From: Acinetobacter sp. XS-4 | GTDB lineage: Bacteria > Pseudomonadota > Gammaproteobacteria > Pseudomonadales > Moraxellaceae | Length of the DNA: 64,000 bases | NCBI RefSeq assembly: GCF_023920705.1 | Contig: NZ_CP094657.1 | Span: 3,100,001-3,164,000, forward strand | Reading direction: 5' to 3' | Part shown: piece by piece, positions 1 through 8,521 of the stretch | Numbering within the stretch: the stretch's first letter is position 1 | Layout of the letters: each line of letters begins with the position of its first letter | The notes under the pieces: generated by a model | The model's database searches: none | Seen by the model: only the letters and a program-made list of their open reading frames with translations | What the model was told of the DNA's origin: nothing | Made by a program: the position numbers and the translations under genes

Positions 1-120
1 CATGGACGAATCTGGTGCAAAGAATTTCGTCCATGCGTTATATGTCTCGCCATTCCAAAGTATGTCCCACACTTTTTCTATAGGAGCATCAATTTCAACT
101 TCATATACTAAATTTTCCAT
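1..120 (-). CDS. SRPBCC/AHSA1-like protein, N-terminal fragment (cut by window edge)
   Basis: Only the first 40 codons lie in the window; the gene runs leftward out of it. The start ATG at 120-118 follows a good ribosome site (GGGAAG, six bases upstream). The N-terminus begins MENLVYEVEIDAPIEKVWDI and continues with a Trp-rich stretch. The pattern of a beta-strand, then D-A-P-I-E-K-V-W, is the usual opening of START/SRPBCC-fold proteins of the AHSA1 (activator of Hsp90 ATPase homologue) type, which bind small hydrophobic ligands in a deep cavity. The ligand and role cannot be told from this fragment. It is transcribed away from rubA. Confidence 0.6.
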   Translation of the reverse strand, partial: MENLVYEVEIDAPIEKVWDILWNGETYNAWTKFFAPDSSM

Positions 121-555
121 TTTTCACTTCCCTGATTTATACCGTCTGAAATGACAGCAAATTTTAATTTTCGGTTTTAATCATGACATTCTGTAGCGTC
201 ATAGTTTGTTGTTATTTAGCTTTCATATGAGATGAATCTTTTAAATGATGAGGACTCTTTATTTCATGATATTTTAAAAAATAAAATTAATTATAAGAAT
301 GCATTAGTTATTATTCGTTTATGGCCAAGTTTTGCCTAAATAACCAGTTATTTGTCCTAACCTGCCATTCATCTTTGCTTACGAATGATTAAACTCCGTT
401 ATTTACTTTACTTTGAATGTAGAACTGCGTAAAAATTTGATATCCGATCAAAGGCACATTGGTTATTATTGACCGGATCGTAGTTACATTATTAATAGAT
501 GGAATAGTTTTACTGAAAGGCAGCTTTGAGCAAACTTATCAGTGCGGAGAGTCTC
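121..555. other. Intergenic region between SRPBCC gene and rubA
   Basis: No convincing gene is seen. The stretch is very AT-rich and must hold the divergent promoters. An imperfect inverted repeat lies at 442-450 (ATCCGATCA) and 471-479 (TGACCGGAT), 8 of 9 positions matching. A TTGACC hexamer at 469-474 could be a -35 element for rubA, but no good -10 follows at the right distance, so the promoter call is weak. ATGAC and GTCAT arms near 183-202 could form a small hairpin of unknown meaning. Confidence 0.4.
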
Positions 556-720
556 ATGAAAAAATATCAATGTATCGTTTGTGGATGGATTTATGACGAA
601 GCGGAAGGTTGGCCACAAGACGGCATTGCAGCTGGAACAAAATGGGAAGATATTCCTGATGACTGGACTTGCCCTGATTGCGGCGTTTCAAAAGCTGACT
701 TCGAAATGATCGAAATCTAA
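556..720 (+). CDS. rubA: Rubredoxin, electron carrier for alkane hydroxylase
   Basis: This 54-residue protein carries the two CxxC iron loops of rubredoxin: C6/C9 in YQCIVCG and C39/C42 in CPDCG. These bind a single iron. Rubredoxin passes electrons from rubredoxin reductase to the membrane alkane hydroxylase AlkM/AlkB; no alkane hydroxylase gene is in this window. A longer reading from a TTG at 526 is possible, but the ATG at 556 has a GGAGAG ribosome site and matches the usual rubredoxin start. rubB follows after 92 bases that contain a terminator-like hairpin. The order rubA-rubB-esterase-oxyR is the arrangement described for Acinetobacter. Confidence 0.95.
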   Translation: MKKYQCIVCGWIYDEAEGWPQDGIAAGTKWEDIPDDWTCPDCGVSKADFEMIEI

Positions 721-732
721 GAACGTAAAGTA

Positions 733-760
733 AAAGGCCATGATAGACATGGTCTTTTTT
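733..760 (+). terminator. Terminator-like hairpin between rubA and rubB
   Basis: Ten paired bases (AAAGGCCATG at 733-742 with CATGGTCTTT at 748-757, one G-U pair) enclose a five-base loop and run into a T tract ending at 760. This has the form of a Rho-independent terminator. It sits inside the operon, after rubA and before rubB, so it would act as a partial stop giving more rubA than rubB message. The structure is seen; the read-through fraction is inferred. Confidence 0.7.
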
Positions 761-812
761 ACGAATATTACCAATCACCGTATTAAATAAAATTCTAACT
801 CTGGAGAAAAAA

Positions 813-1994
813 ATGCATCCTATCGTCATTATCGGATCAGGCATGGCGGGTTATACCTTAGCACGTGAGTTCCGTAAGCTTAGCCCAGAGCAAGAACTTG
901 TGATGATTTGTGCGGATGATGCAGTGAACTATGCAAAGCCAACATTATCAAATGCATTTGCAGGTAAAAAAGCACCAGAGCAGATTCCATTAGGTGATGC
1001 TGCTAAAATGGGTACTCAACTCAATATGCGTATTGAGCCTTTTACTTTTGTAAAAGAGATTTTAGCTGAGCATCATGAGCTTATTCTAGAAAAAGATGGT
1101 GTAACGTCAAAGCAACCCTATTCAAAACTGATTTTAGCCGTAGGTGCTAACCCAATTCGCCTTGCAATTGCAGGTGATGGTAGCGATGACATTCATGTCG
1201 TGAACTCATTGATTGATTACCGCGCTTTCCGTGAAAATCTAGCTCAGCGCAAAGACAAACGTGTTGTTATTTTAGGTGCTGGTTTAATTGGTTGTGAATT
1301 TGCCAACGACTTACTGCATAGTGAATATGACATCACAGTGATTGATTTAGCTCCTCAACCATTAGGCCGTTTACTTCCAGGACATATTGCTTCTGCTTTT
1401 CAGCAAAATCTTGAGGAAGCTGGAGTAAAGTTTGCACTCGGAACCACGGTTGAAAAAGTAAGCAAAATTAATAATGGCGAAGACTATGCGATAACACTCG
1501 CAAACGGACAAACATTGGTTGCGGACCTTGTTCTTTCTGCGATTGGTTTACAGCCAAATATTTCACTTGCTAAAAGTGCGGATATTCAAACGAGCCGTGG
1601 AATTATTACCAATGGTTTACTGGAAACAAACCAAGCAGACATCTACGCAATTGGGGACTGCGCAGAAGTAAACGGTACTTTACTTCCATATGTAATGCCG
1701 ATTATGCAGCAGGCTCGTGCCCTCGCAAAAACACTTAGTGGACAACAAACTGCTGTGCACTACCCTGCTATGCCAGTTGCAGTAAAAACGCCAGCAGCTC
1801 CACTCACAGTTTTGCCTGCTCCAGTTGATGTAGAAGTGAACTGGGAAACAGAAGAATTCGACGATGGTATGCTTGCCAAAGCAATTGACAATGAAGGAAC
1901 ATTGCGTGGTTTTGTATTGTTAGGTGCAACCGCAGGTAAACAACGCTTAACTTTAACTAAGCTTGTTCCAGATCTTATTCCAGCCCAAGCATAA
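813..1994 (+). CDS. rubB: Rubredoxin-NAD(+) reductase
   Basis: A 393-residue FAD-dependent pyridine nucleotide-disulfide oxidoreductase-type reductase (EC 1.18.1.1) that moves electrons from NADH to rubredoxin. The N-terminal FAD dinucleotide fold is GSGMAGYTLA at about residues 8-17. The NADH fold is GAGLIGCEFA near 155. The second FAD motif, YAIGDCAEV, is near 280. The C-terminal ~80 residues form the partner-binding domain of this family. The ribosome site GGAG is seven bases before the ATG. It lies between rubA and an esterase in an operon; a perfect hairpin follows the stop codon. Confidence 0.95.
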   Translation: MHPIVIIGSGMAGYTLAREFRKLSPEQELVMICADDAVNYAKPTLSNAFAGKKAPEQIPLGDAAKMGTQLNMRIEPFTFVKEILAEHHELILEKDGVTSKQPYSKLILAVGANPIRLAIAGDGSDDIHVVNSLIDYRAFRENLAQRKDKRVVILGAGLIGCEFANDLLHSEYDITVIDLAPQPLGRLLPGHIASAFQQNLEEAGVKFALGTTVEKVSKINNGEDYAITLANGQTLVADLVLSAIGLQPNISLAKSADIQTSRGIITNGLLETNQADIYAIGDCAEVNGTLLPYVMPIMQQARALAKTLSGQQTAVHYPAMPVAVKTPAAPLTVLPAPVDVEVNWETEEFDDGMLAKAIDNEGTLRGFVLLGATAGKQRLTLTKLVPDLIPAQA

Positions 1995-2004
1995 GGTTTG
2001 TATC

Positions 2005-2040
2005 AGGAATACTCAGTTAGAGAGTATTCCTTTAAGGAAT
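2005..2040 (+). promoter_or_regulatory. Hairpin before estB with a competing anti-ribosome-site pairing
   Basis: AGGAATACTC (2005-2014) pairs perfectly with GAGTATTCCT (2022-2031) around a seven-base loop. The 3' arm contains ATTCCT (2026-2031), which can instead pair with AGGAAT at 2035-2040 (loop TTA), and that AGGAAT contains the ribosome site of the next gene. The two pairings exclude each other. No T tract follows, so a terminator is unlikely. The ten-pair form should win by default and leave the ribosome site open. Confidence 0.5.
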
Positions 2041-2047
2041 GAATAAC

Positions 2048-2992
2048 ATGAATAGCGCCTTACAGTTTAACATTTCACCATACACATCTTTCATGCAAGA
2101 AACCAAAGTCAACTTAGGCAATGGAATTGAGTTACATGTAGAAGTAGGTGGAAAGCCAGAACATCCAACCATTTTGCTAATTATGGGCCTTGGTGCCCAA
2201 ATGCTTTTCTGGCCAGATTTTTTCTGTAAATCGCTGATTGATCAAGGATTTCGTGTTATTCGTTTTGATAACCGTGATATTGGACTTTCTTCAAAAGTAC
2301 GCCATGAAGGTAAACGCTTAAATACTGTTAAATTGATGGGTCGCTTTGCCCTAGGGTTAACTAATCAGGGCGCACCCTATACTCTGCATGATATGGCAGA
2401 CGATGTATCTATGCTCATTGATCGTTTAGGCGTGAGCAAAGCGCATGTGATTGGTGCATCAATGGGTGGAATGATTGCTCAAATTCTTGCAGCAAAATAT
2501 CCAGAAAAGGTTGAGAAACTAGGGCTTATGTTTACAAGCAATAATCAGCCTTTTTTACCACCACCTTTTCCGAAACAACTTTTGAGTTTAATTGGTAAAC
2601 CCGAGACGCGTGACGAAGAAGGTATTGTTAATCATAGTTTAAAACTATTTCAACTGATTGGTTCACCTGGTTATATCAACCAGATTGAAGCAATACAAAC
2701 CGCGCGTAAGCTTTATCAACGTAGCTACTACCCTGCTGGTGTACTTCAGCAGTTTTTAGCAATATTATGTACAGGCTCCTTACTTCAACTGGACCGTAAA
2801 ATTAAGCAACCCGCTTTAGTCTTACATGGCTCTCGCGATCGCTTACTTCCACCTAGCCACGGTAAGGCTGTAGCAAAAGCAATTTCCGGTGCTAAGTTTG
2901 AATTAATTGATGGAATGGGGCATGATATCCCTGCACATTTTATTCCACAGCTTAGCGGTTTATTTGCGCATCATTTTAAATCATCAGACTAG
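2048..2992 (+). CDS. estB: Alpha/beta hydrolase, esterase of the rub operon
   Basis: A 314-residue alpha/beta-hydrolase-fold esterase. The nucleophile elbow GASMGG holds the catalytic Ser near residue 138. The acid is likely Asp in GSRDRLLP and the base His in GMGHDIPAH. The oxyanion region HG-equivalent is MGLGAQ near residue 46. A start at 2039 would abut the ribosome site directly; the ATG at 2048 stands nine bases after AAGGA and is preferred. There is no signal peptide, so a cytoplasmic enzyme is expected. The symbol follows the esterase gene estB known from the Acinetobacter rubAB operon. The substrate is unknown. Confidence 0.8.
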   Translation: MNSALQFNISPYTSFMQETKVNLGNGIELHVEVGGKPEHPTILLIMGLGAQMLFWPDFFCKSLIDQGFRVIRFDNRDIGLSSKVRHEGKRLNTVKLMGRFALGLTNQGAPYTLHDMADDVSMLIDRLGVSKAHVIGASMGGMIAQILAAKYPEKVEKLGLMFTSNNQPFLPPPFPKQLLSLIGKPETRDEEGIVNHSLKLFQLIGSPGYINQIEAIQTARKLYQRSYYPAGVLQQFLAILCTGSLLQLDRKIKQPALVLHGSRDRLLPPSHGKAVAKAISGAKFELIDGMGHDIPAHFIPQLSGLFAHHFKSSD

Positions 2993-2998
2993 GACACT

Positions 2999-3907
2999 AT
3001 GGCTGCATTACCCTCACTAAGACAGCTATCATATTTAGTTACGTTGTCGGAAACTTTGCATTTTACTGAAGCAGCACGCCGCTCTTTTGTCACTCAATCA
3101 ACGTTATCAGGCGGCATCATGGAGCTTGAACGTTTATTAGGTGGCGTTCTGGTAGAACGTGATCGTCAGAATGTGCGTTTAACACCTTTAGGTGAACAAG
3201 TCGTTGCTCGCGCCCGTGTACTACTAGCAGATGCTCAAGATTTAATGCGTTTGAGCCGTGAAATGAGTGAGCCGTTAACGGGTGATTTGCATTTGGGTGT
3301 TATTCCAACAATTGCACCTTTTATCCTGACACGGTTACTTGATGAAGTGCATCAGCAGTTGCCTAAAATTCAGCTGCATTTGCATGAAGCACAAAGTGAA
3401 AAAATTGTAGAGCGTTTAGAACACGGTAATCTAGATATGATCGTTCTGGCTCTACCATTTGACACTAGAGGCCTAAAAGTCGCTGAAATTTCGAAAGAAA
3501 ATTTGTATCTTGTGTGTAGTAAGCAAGATGCGAATGCTCTTCAAGCAAACTCTCTAGATGATCTTGATTTATCAAGATTAATTTTGCTTGAAGAAGGTCA
3601 CTGTTTACGTGACCACGTTTTAAGTGCGTGCCCTATCGGTGAGCGTAAAAACGACAACCGTTTAAAAGCAAGTTCTTTACCAACGCTAGTTGAAATGGTT
3701 TCTTCTGATTTAGGCTTTACGCTTTTACCAGAAATTGCAATTGAAAATAGTATGATCAAGTTTAATGATCAGATTACTGCAAAACCAATTGAAGATGCAC
3801 CGAGCCGTACTTTAGCGCTAGTGACTCGTAAAAGTACACCATTGCAAAGTGAGTTCGATGTGTTACTGCAAATTATGCAGAAAATCACCACAAGAATACA
3901 TGAATAA
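2999..3907 (+). CDS. oxyR: Hydrogen peroxide sensor OxyR, LysR family
   Basis: A 302-residue LysR-type regulator with an N-terminal winged helix-turn-helix (about residues 5-64) and a ligand-type effector domain from about 92. The peroxide-sensing pair is present: C202 in HCLRDH and C211, nine residues apart as C199/C208 in E. coli OxyR. The following ATSLETL-like stretch (ASSLPTL here) and TLLPE match OxyR closely. It starts six bases after the esterase stop codon, so it is co-transcribed with the rubredoxin operon. This is unusual for a LysR gene, which normally faces its target. Its function is antioxidant gene control. Confidence 0.93.
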   Translation: MAALPSLRQLSYLVTLSETLHFTEAARRSFVTQSTLSGGIMELERLLGGVLVERDRQNVRLTPLGEQVVARARVLLADAQDLMRLSREMSEPLTGDLHLGVIPTIAPFILTRLLDEVHQQLPKIQLHLHEAQSEKIVERLEHGNLDMIVLALPFDTRGLKVAEISKENLYLVCSKQDANALQANSLDDLDLSRLILLEEGHCLRDHVLSACPIGERKNDNRLKASSLPTLVEMVSSDLGFTLLPEIAIENSMIKFNDQITAKPIEDAPSRTLALVTRKSTPLQSEFDVLLQIMQKITTRIHE

Positions 3908-3936
3908 AAAAAGGAGTCTTAGGACTCCTTTTTTTA
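3906..3936. terminator. Bidirectional terminator after oxyR
   Basis: AAGGAGTC (3911-3918), loop TTAG, GACTCCTT (3923-3930), flanked by an A run on the left and a T run on the right, so it can stop transcription from both sides. It separates oxyR from the convergent SPOR gene, whose stop codon touches the T run. Confidence 0.9.
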
Positions 3937-4533
3937 TTGCGGCGTTAAAGATGCCCACTTAAAAACCCAAGCAGATGACATATTCAAACTATTATCAGCA
4001 ATAATTTTTTCTCTAATAATTTGTGCTATGGCATAGTCATTTGCAGGGTCTACCATGACGCGTATTCCTTTAGTCGTTGCACTGGTTACAACCTTGTAGC
4101 CTTTTGCTTCTAACTGCGACTGAACCGTACTTGCCTTATTTTGATTAGCTGCTAGCGCCACTTGTACCATCCATTTCTTTTCACCATTTTCCAAAATTTC
4201 TTTAGCGACAGCTGCATCAAGTTGCTTTTTACTGTCAAAATTTTTCTTTTCTTCTACTTTCTTGGTGCGGATATCTTCAATTTTCTTTTGAGCTGAAAAC
4301 TCATCTTGTTTTGATTTTCTTTTTTGGATGATTATTTTTTTATTTTTCTCTCCACTTTTGTTAGCTTTATCATAAGAAGAATTTATAAAATAAGGATATA
4401 TCGCTTGATCATCAAATCTTTGAAATACGATAATATCTCCATAACACTTCTGATCTGCGTAAGCGGTCACTGGTATTATCCCCAAAAGTATTTTAATAAG
4501 TAAACTTCTAATAAAGCATTGCATCTTATTCAT
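3934..4533 (-). CDS. SPOR-domain protein with signal peptide
   Basis: A 199-residue protein. The first ~26 residues are a signal peptide (hydrophobic core LLIKILLGIIPVTAYA). A Lys/Glu-rich, probably helical linker covers about 65-110. The last ~80 residues (from WMVQVALAANQNKA) form a SPOR domain, which binds denuded glycan strands of septal peptidoglycan. The protein is likely periplasmic and may collect at the division site. The start codon is uncertain because two ATGs lie close together and neither has a strong ribosome site. It is not FtsN: it lacks the N-terminal membrane anchor and short functional motif that FtsN has. Confidence 0.7.
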   Translation of the reverse strand: MNKMQCFIRSLLIKILLGIIPVTAYADQKCYGDIIVFQRFDDQAIYPYFINSSYDKANKSGEKNKKIIIQKRKSKQDEFSAQKKIEDIRTKKVEEKKNFDSKKQLDAAVAKEILENGEKKWMVQVALAANQNKASTVQSQLEAKGYKVVTSATTKGIRVMVDPANDYAIAQIIREKIIADNSLNMSSAWVFKWASLTPQ

Positions 4534-4725
4534 TTACCAAAGTTAAGTATATTTAATGCGGCGTATTAAAGTAGATTTCTCGTGATTTGTATATTTTTAA
4601 AATTCAATGTTTTATGTAAAAAATCACATATTTTCAAAACATATTGCGGTGCTTCAAATTATTATCGTTTATCCAGCAACCATTTAGAAAAACTAACTAA
4701 ATTACTTTGAATTTCAGTCAATTAA

Positions 4726-4750
4726 AAAAGCCGACAAAATGTCGGCTTTT
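4726..4750 (-). terminator. Terminator of ppk
   Basis: AAAAGCCGAC (4726-4735), loop AAAAT, GTCGGCTTTT (4741-4750): a ten-pair stem with A/T tails on both sides, 19 bases past the ppk stop codon. Confidence 0.88.
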
Positions 4751-4769
4751 ATTTAATCTTACGAACTCA

Positions 4770-6851
4770 TTATTTAATGATTTCCAATAACGCTCTTTGC
4801 GAATTATGTAATTTTTCGCCCTCTGCTGGCTCAGCACGAATCCAAGTACCATCACCTTGTAATAGCCATGCCTGTTGATTATCTTGTAAGTAGTTCACTA
4901 AACCTTGTTGGTAAATACGCTTTTTCAACGCTGGGTCTTCAACAGGGAAACATGCTTCAACACGATTAAATAAGTTACGATCCATCCAATCTGCACTTGA
5001 ACAGTAAATACGTGCATCACCATTATTACTGAAGTAATAAACGCGAGTATGCTCTAGGAAACGTCCTACAATTGAACGCACCCGAATATTCTCTGACAAG
5101 TTAGGTAAACCCGGACGTAAACAGCAAATCGAACGAATGATCAGGTCTATCTGAACACCCGCCTGAGAAGCTTCATACAATTTATTGATTAACTGGACTT
5201 CAGTTAATGCATTTACTTTAACAATGATCTGAGCTTTACGTCCTGCTTTAGCATTGGCAATTTCTTCATCAATAAAGTTAATGAGCTGTGCATGTAAGGT
5301 AAACGGTGCATGTAATAGCTTTTTCAATTTCGCCATTTTGCCCATACCGGTCAACTCTTGGAATATACGGTGTACATCTTCACACAGATCTTTATCTGTG
5401 GTCATGAGACCATAATCCGTATAAATTCGGGCATTCATCGCATGGTAATTACCTGTTCCTAAATGAACGTAACGCACCAGTTTATTATTTTCACGGCGTA
5501 CCACCATGATCATTTTGGCGTGGGTTTTATAACCTACGATACCGTAAACAACAACAGCTCCCGCTTCTTGCAAAACGTTTGCTACTTCAATATTTGATTC
5601 TTCATCAAAGCGCGCACGTAATTCAATGACTGCTGTCACTTCTTTTCCATTACGGGCAGCTTCAGCCAAAATTTGCACAATTTCAGAATCAGCACCACTA
5701 CGATATAGCGTCTGTTTAATTGCTAATACTTGCGGATCACGTGCAGATTCGCGTAACAATTGAATAACTGGCGCAAAAGATTCAAACGGATGATGCAGTA
5801 AAATATCTTGCTTCTGCATTGCTGAGAAAATACTCTCAGTCTTTTTAAACACTTTAGGTACAACGGGTGTATGCGAGTCATAACGTAAATGAGGGCGTTT
5901 AAAATTTGAAACCAGACGAGCTAAGTTTACTGGACCATCAACTTTATATAATTGCTCATCGGTTAAATCGAACTCTTCAAGTAAATACTCATAAATATGC
6001 TGTGGACAATTATGAGTTACTTCCAAGCGAACTGCGCGACCAAAACGTCGAGAACTTAACTCACCTTTTAATGCTTTAGCTAAATCTTCAACATCTTCAT
6101 TCAGTGCCAAGTCTGCATTACGTGTAACACGGAATTGGTAACACCCAGTTGCTGTCATTCCGGGGAATAAATCAGACACATGTTCATGAATAATTGCCGA
6201 TAACATCACGTGATGCTCTTTACCACCTGTTAATTCGTCTGGTAGGCGTACAACGCGTGGTAATGAACGTGGTGCAGGCACAACAGCCAAATCAATTTGA
6301 CGACCAAAAGCATCTTTACCTTCAAGGGTAATAATGAAATTCAAGCTTTTATTAACAAGTCGAGGAAACGGATGTGCTGGATCTAAACTAATTGGTGTTA
6401 GGACAGGTGCGACTTGTTCTTGAAAATATTTTTTTACCCAAGCAGATTGGGCTGGAGTTAACTCACCACGACGTAGGAAGCAAATATCTTCTTCACGTAA
6501 CTTAGGTAAAATTTCCTCATTTAAAATCCGATATTGACGCTCAATCGCAGCATGAGCAGTTTCAGAGATTTTTTGTAAAACCTGTCTTGGGGTAAGACCA
6601 TCAGGGCTACGACTTTCATTGCCTAGAGAAAATTGCTCCATCACCCCCGCAACACGAATTTCAAAAAACTCATCGAGATTACGCGAGAAAATGAGCAAGA
6701 AATTCATTCGCTCAAGCAATGGATGTAAAGGGTCTACCGCTTGCTCCAATACACGCAAATGGAAATCAAGAATAGACAATTCACGATTTATATAACGGTC
6801 ATTATAACTGTATTCTATTGGGGTCGTTGTTGCTGTAATCGCTGTATTCAT
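4770..6851 (-). CDS. ppk1: Polyphosphate kinase 1
   Basis: A 693-residue polyphosphate kinase (EC 2.7.4.1), the full length of the family. It builds long-chain polyphosphate from ATP reversibly. The N-domain opens with [19 protein letters not shown] near residue 20, which is typical. The middle domain carries the ATP-binding Arg residues ([10 protein letters not shown] near 377-386). The phosphorylated His is H444 in GYKTHAKM, and the second phospholipase-D-like half has [10 protein letters not shown] and SSADWMDRN. No exopolyphosphatase gene (ppx) lies beside it, unlike in E. coli. It has its own terminator. Confidence 0.96.
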   Translation of the reverse strand: MNTAITATTTPIEYSYNDRYINRELSILDFHLRVLEQAVDPLHPLLERMNFLLIFSRNLDEFFEIRVAGVMEQFSLGNESRSPDGLTPRQVLQKISETAHAAIERQYRILNEEILPKLREEDICFLRRGELTPAQSAWVKKYFQEQVAPVLTPISLDPAHPFPRLVNKSLNFIITLEGKDAFGRQIDLAVVPAPRSLPRVVRLPDELTGGKEHHVMLSAIIHEHVSDLFPGMTATGCYQFRVTRNADLALNEDVEDLAKALKGELSSRRFGRAVRLEVTHNCPQHIYEYLLEEFDLTDEQLYKVDGPVNLARLVSNFKRPHLRYDSHTPVVPKVFKKTESIFSAMQKQDILLHHPFESFAPVIQLLRESARDPQVLAIKQTLYRSGADSEIVQILAEAARNGKEVTAVIELRARFDEESNIEVANVLQEAGAVVVYGIVGYKTHAKMIMVVRRENNKLVRYVHLGTGNYHAMNARIYTDYGLMTTDKDLCEDVHRIFQELTGMGKMAKLKKLLHAPFTLHAQLINFIDEEIANAKAGRKAQIIVKVNALTEVQLINKLYEASQAGVQIDLIIRSICCLRPGLPNLSENIRVRSIVGRFLEHTRVYYFSNNGDARIYCSSADWMDRNLFNRVEACFPVEDPALKKRIYQQGLVNYLQDNQQAWLLQGDGTWIRAEPAEGEKLHNSQRALLEIIK

Positions 6852-6956
6852 GTCTAACTCTATTCTCTATCCAGCCAAAATCTCTATAAACCAGTATGCT
6901 GCAAAAATATGACAATTTGGTAAAAACTAAAAAATTAACACATCTTTAAAACAGCA

Positions 6957-7634
6957 TTATTCAGGAATCTGGGTGCCATTCATATAACGTAAAATAACGC
7001 GTTTTCGATATTGTAGTTTATGATCGTTACGGTGATCTTGATAATATTTCGGATCTGGCAATAAAGCGGCTAAGAAAGCGGCTTGTTCACGCGTTAAGCT
7101 TTTAGCACTTTTACCATAATAATGATGAGCGGCTGCTTCAACACCATATAGATTTTTGCCGAATTCAACCGAGTTCATATACACCTCAAGAATTCTGCGT
7201 TTTGACCACATCCGTTCCATCATCCAAGTCGCGACTGTTTCTTGACCTTTACGAATAAATGAACGCTTATTGTATAAAAACAAGTTCTTTGCAAGCTGTT
7301 GAGACACCGTAGAACCGCCAGCAACTACTTCACCCTCTTCATTATTTCGCTCAAGGGCAAAACGGATACCCTGCCAGTCAAAACCATGATGATGGATAAA
7401 CTTTGCATCTTCACCCGCTAAAATCGCATGTTTGAAATTGTCGCTAATATCATCATAGTCAAGCCACTGATGGACAATTGGCTCAGATGTATCAGACCAA
7501 TAATCAATTCGCATGAACATGGTGGTATCCACTTCATGTGTCCGCCACCAGACCAAACTCGAAAAAATCCAAAGTTGAATAAGGAGAATCGCCCCAATAA
7601 AAATTAACAACACGCGAACAATAAAAGCTTTCAT
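6957..7634 (-). CDS. mtgA: Monofunctional peptidoglycan glycosyltransferase
   Basis: A 225-residue family GT51 enzyme that polymerises lipid II into glycan strands without a transpeptidase domain. A single N-terminal membrane segment covers about residues 8-28. The catalytic Glu is E75 in [14 protein letters not shown], followed by the family motifs [20 protein letters not shown], and [23 protein letters not shown]. The length fits MtgA. It lies upstream of ppk in the same direction with about 105 bases between, so it may be transcribed separately. The catalytic domain would face the periplasm. Confidence 0.95.
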   Translation of the reverse strand: MKAFIVRVLLIFIGAILLIQLWIFSSLVWWRTHEVDTTMFMRIDYWSDTSEPIVHQWLDYDDISDNFKHAILAGEDAKFIHHHGFDWQGIRFALERNNEEGEVVAGGSTVSQQLAKNLFLYNKRSFIRKGQETVATWMMERMWSKRRILEVYMNSVEFGKNLYGVEAAAHHYYGKSAKSLTREQAAFLAALLPDPKYYQDHRNDHKLQYRKRVILRYMNGTQIPE

Positions 7635-7710
7635 GTTCGTCCTGATCTCCTGTATTCAACTTTTTTCATGTTAAGCTGTAAAGCATGTTCATATATAACA
7701 AAAGCATAGC

Positions 7711-8520
7711 ATGACTCAATATCAGCCTCCGCACATTAATCGTAAACTCAATGTACAAACTTGGTGGCTGACCGCCCTGCTCATTGCAATCAATGTAGGT
7801 TTGTTTGTCTGGCAAATTCTATCTGGCGTCGATATTAGTGATCCAGCCATGAAAGATGCTATTCATTGGGGAGCTGATTTTACACCACTTACTTTTTCTG
7901 GGCAGCCCGAACGTCTATTTACCAGCATGTTTTTTCATTTTGGTTTAGTTCATCTCATGCTCAATATGTGGGCCTTATATATTTTCGGTAATGTTGCCGA
8001 GTCACTATTTAGTCGCTTCTATTTTATAGGCATGTATTTACTTGCTGGTTTATTCGGGAGCCTTTTAAGTAGTTATATGACCATTCAAAATGGACATGAA
8101 TTACTGCAACATTTCGACCAGAGCTTACTTCCCCATGTCAGTGCAGGTGCTTCGGGTGCCGTGATGGGATTAGGTGCTGCGTTAACAGTACTTTCCTTAT
8201 TTCCACCGCTTCCGCATCAAGCTTATATACTCGATAAAAAAGCACTGTTAATGATTATGGCAATTAACCTTATTTTTGGTTTTGTCGCAACGGGTATTAA
8301 TAATGCCGCGCATATTGGCGGCATGGTTATTGGAGCATTTCTAGCACTGATGTGGTACTTAAGCTACGTCAGTAAGTTTAAAAATGTGCTCAAGATTTTA
8401 GGCTTATTAGGCGCAGTAATCATTACGGGTGGTTTTTATATGTACTGTGTACAACTTAACTCACCTTTACTTCCACTATGGCATGAAATCATCATCCAAA
8501 ACCCCGGAATTATTCCGTAA
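7711..8520 (+). CDS. Rhomboid-family intramembrane serine protease
   Basis: A 269-residue membrane protein with about seven hydrophobic segments. The rhomboid marks are all present: HFGLVHLMLNMWALYIFG near 76-93 (conserved His and Asn), the catalytic Ser S148 in GASGAVMGLG, and the catalytic His H201 in NAAHIGGMVIGA. Rhomboids cut transmembrane helices of partner proteins. The substrate is unknown. A loop of about 20 residues precedes the active-site helix. The gene ends one base before the stop codon of the convergent ABC permease gene. Confidence 0.9.
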   Translation: MTQYQPPHINRKLNVQTWWLTALLIAINVGLFVWQILSGVDISDPAMKDAIHWGADFTPLTFSGQPERLFTSMFFHFGLVHLMLNMWALYIFGNVAESLFSRFYFIGMYLLAGLFGSLLSSYMTIQNGHELLQHFDQSLLPHVSAGASGAVMGLGAALTVLSLFPPLPHQAYILDKKALLMIMAINLIFGFVATGINNAAHIGGMVIGAFLALMWYLSYVSKFKNVLKILGLLGAVIITGGFYMYCVQLNSPLLPLWHEIIIQNPGIIP

Positions 8521-8521
8521 G

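Noticed and set aside
554..844. 96-residue reading frame antisense to rubA
   Set aside because: It is the shadow of rubA and the rubA-rubB gap, with no family features.
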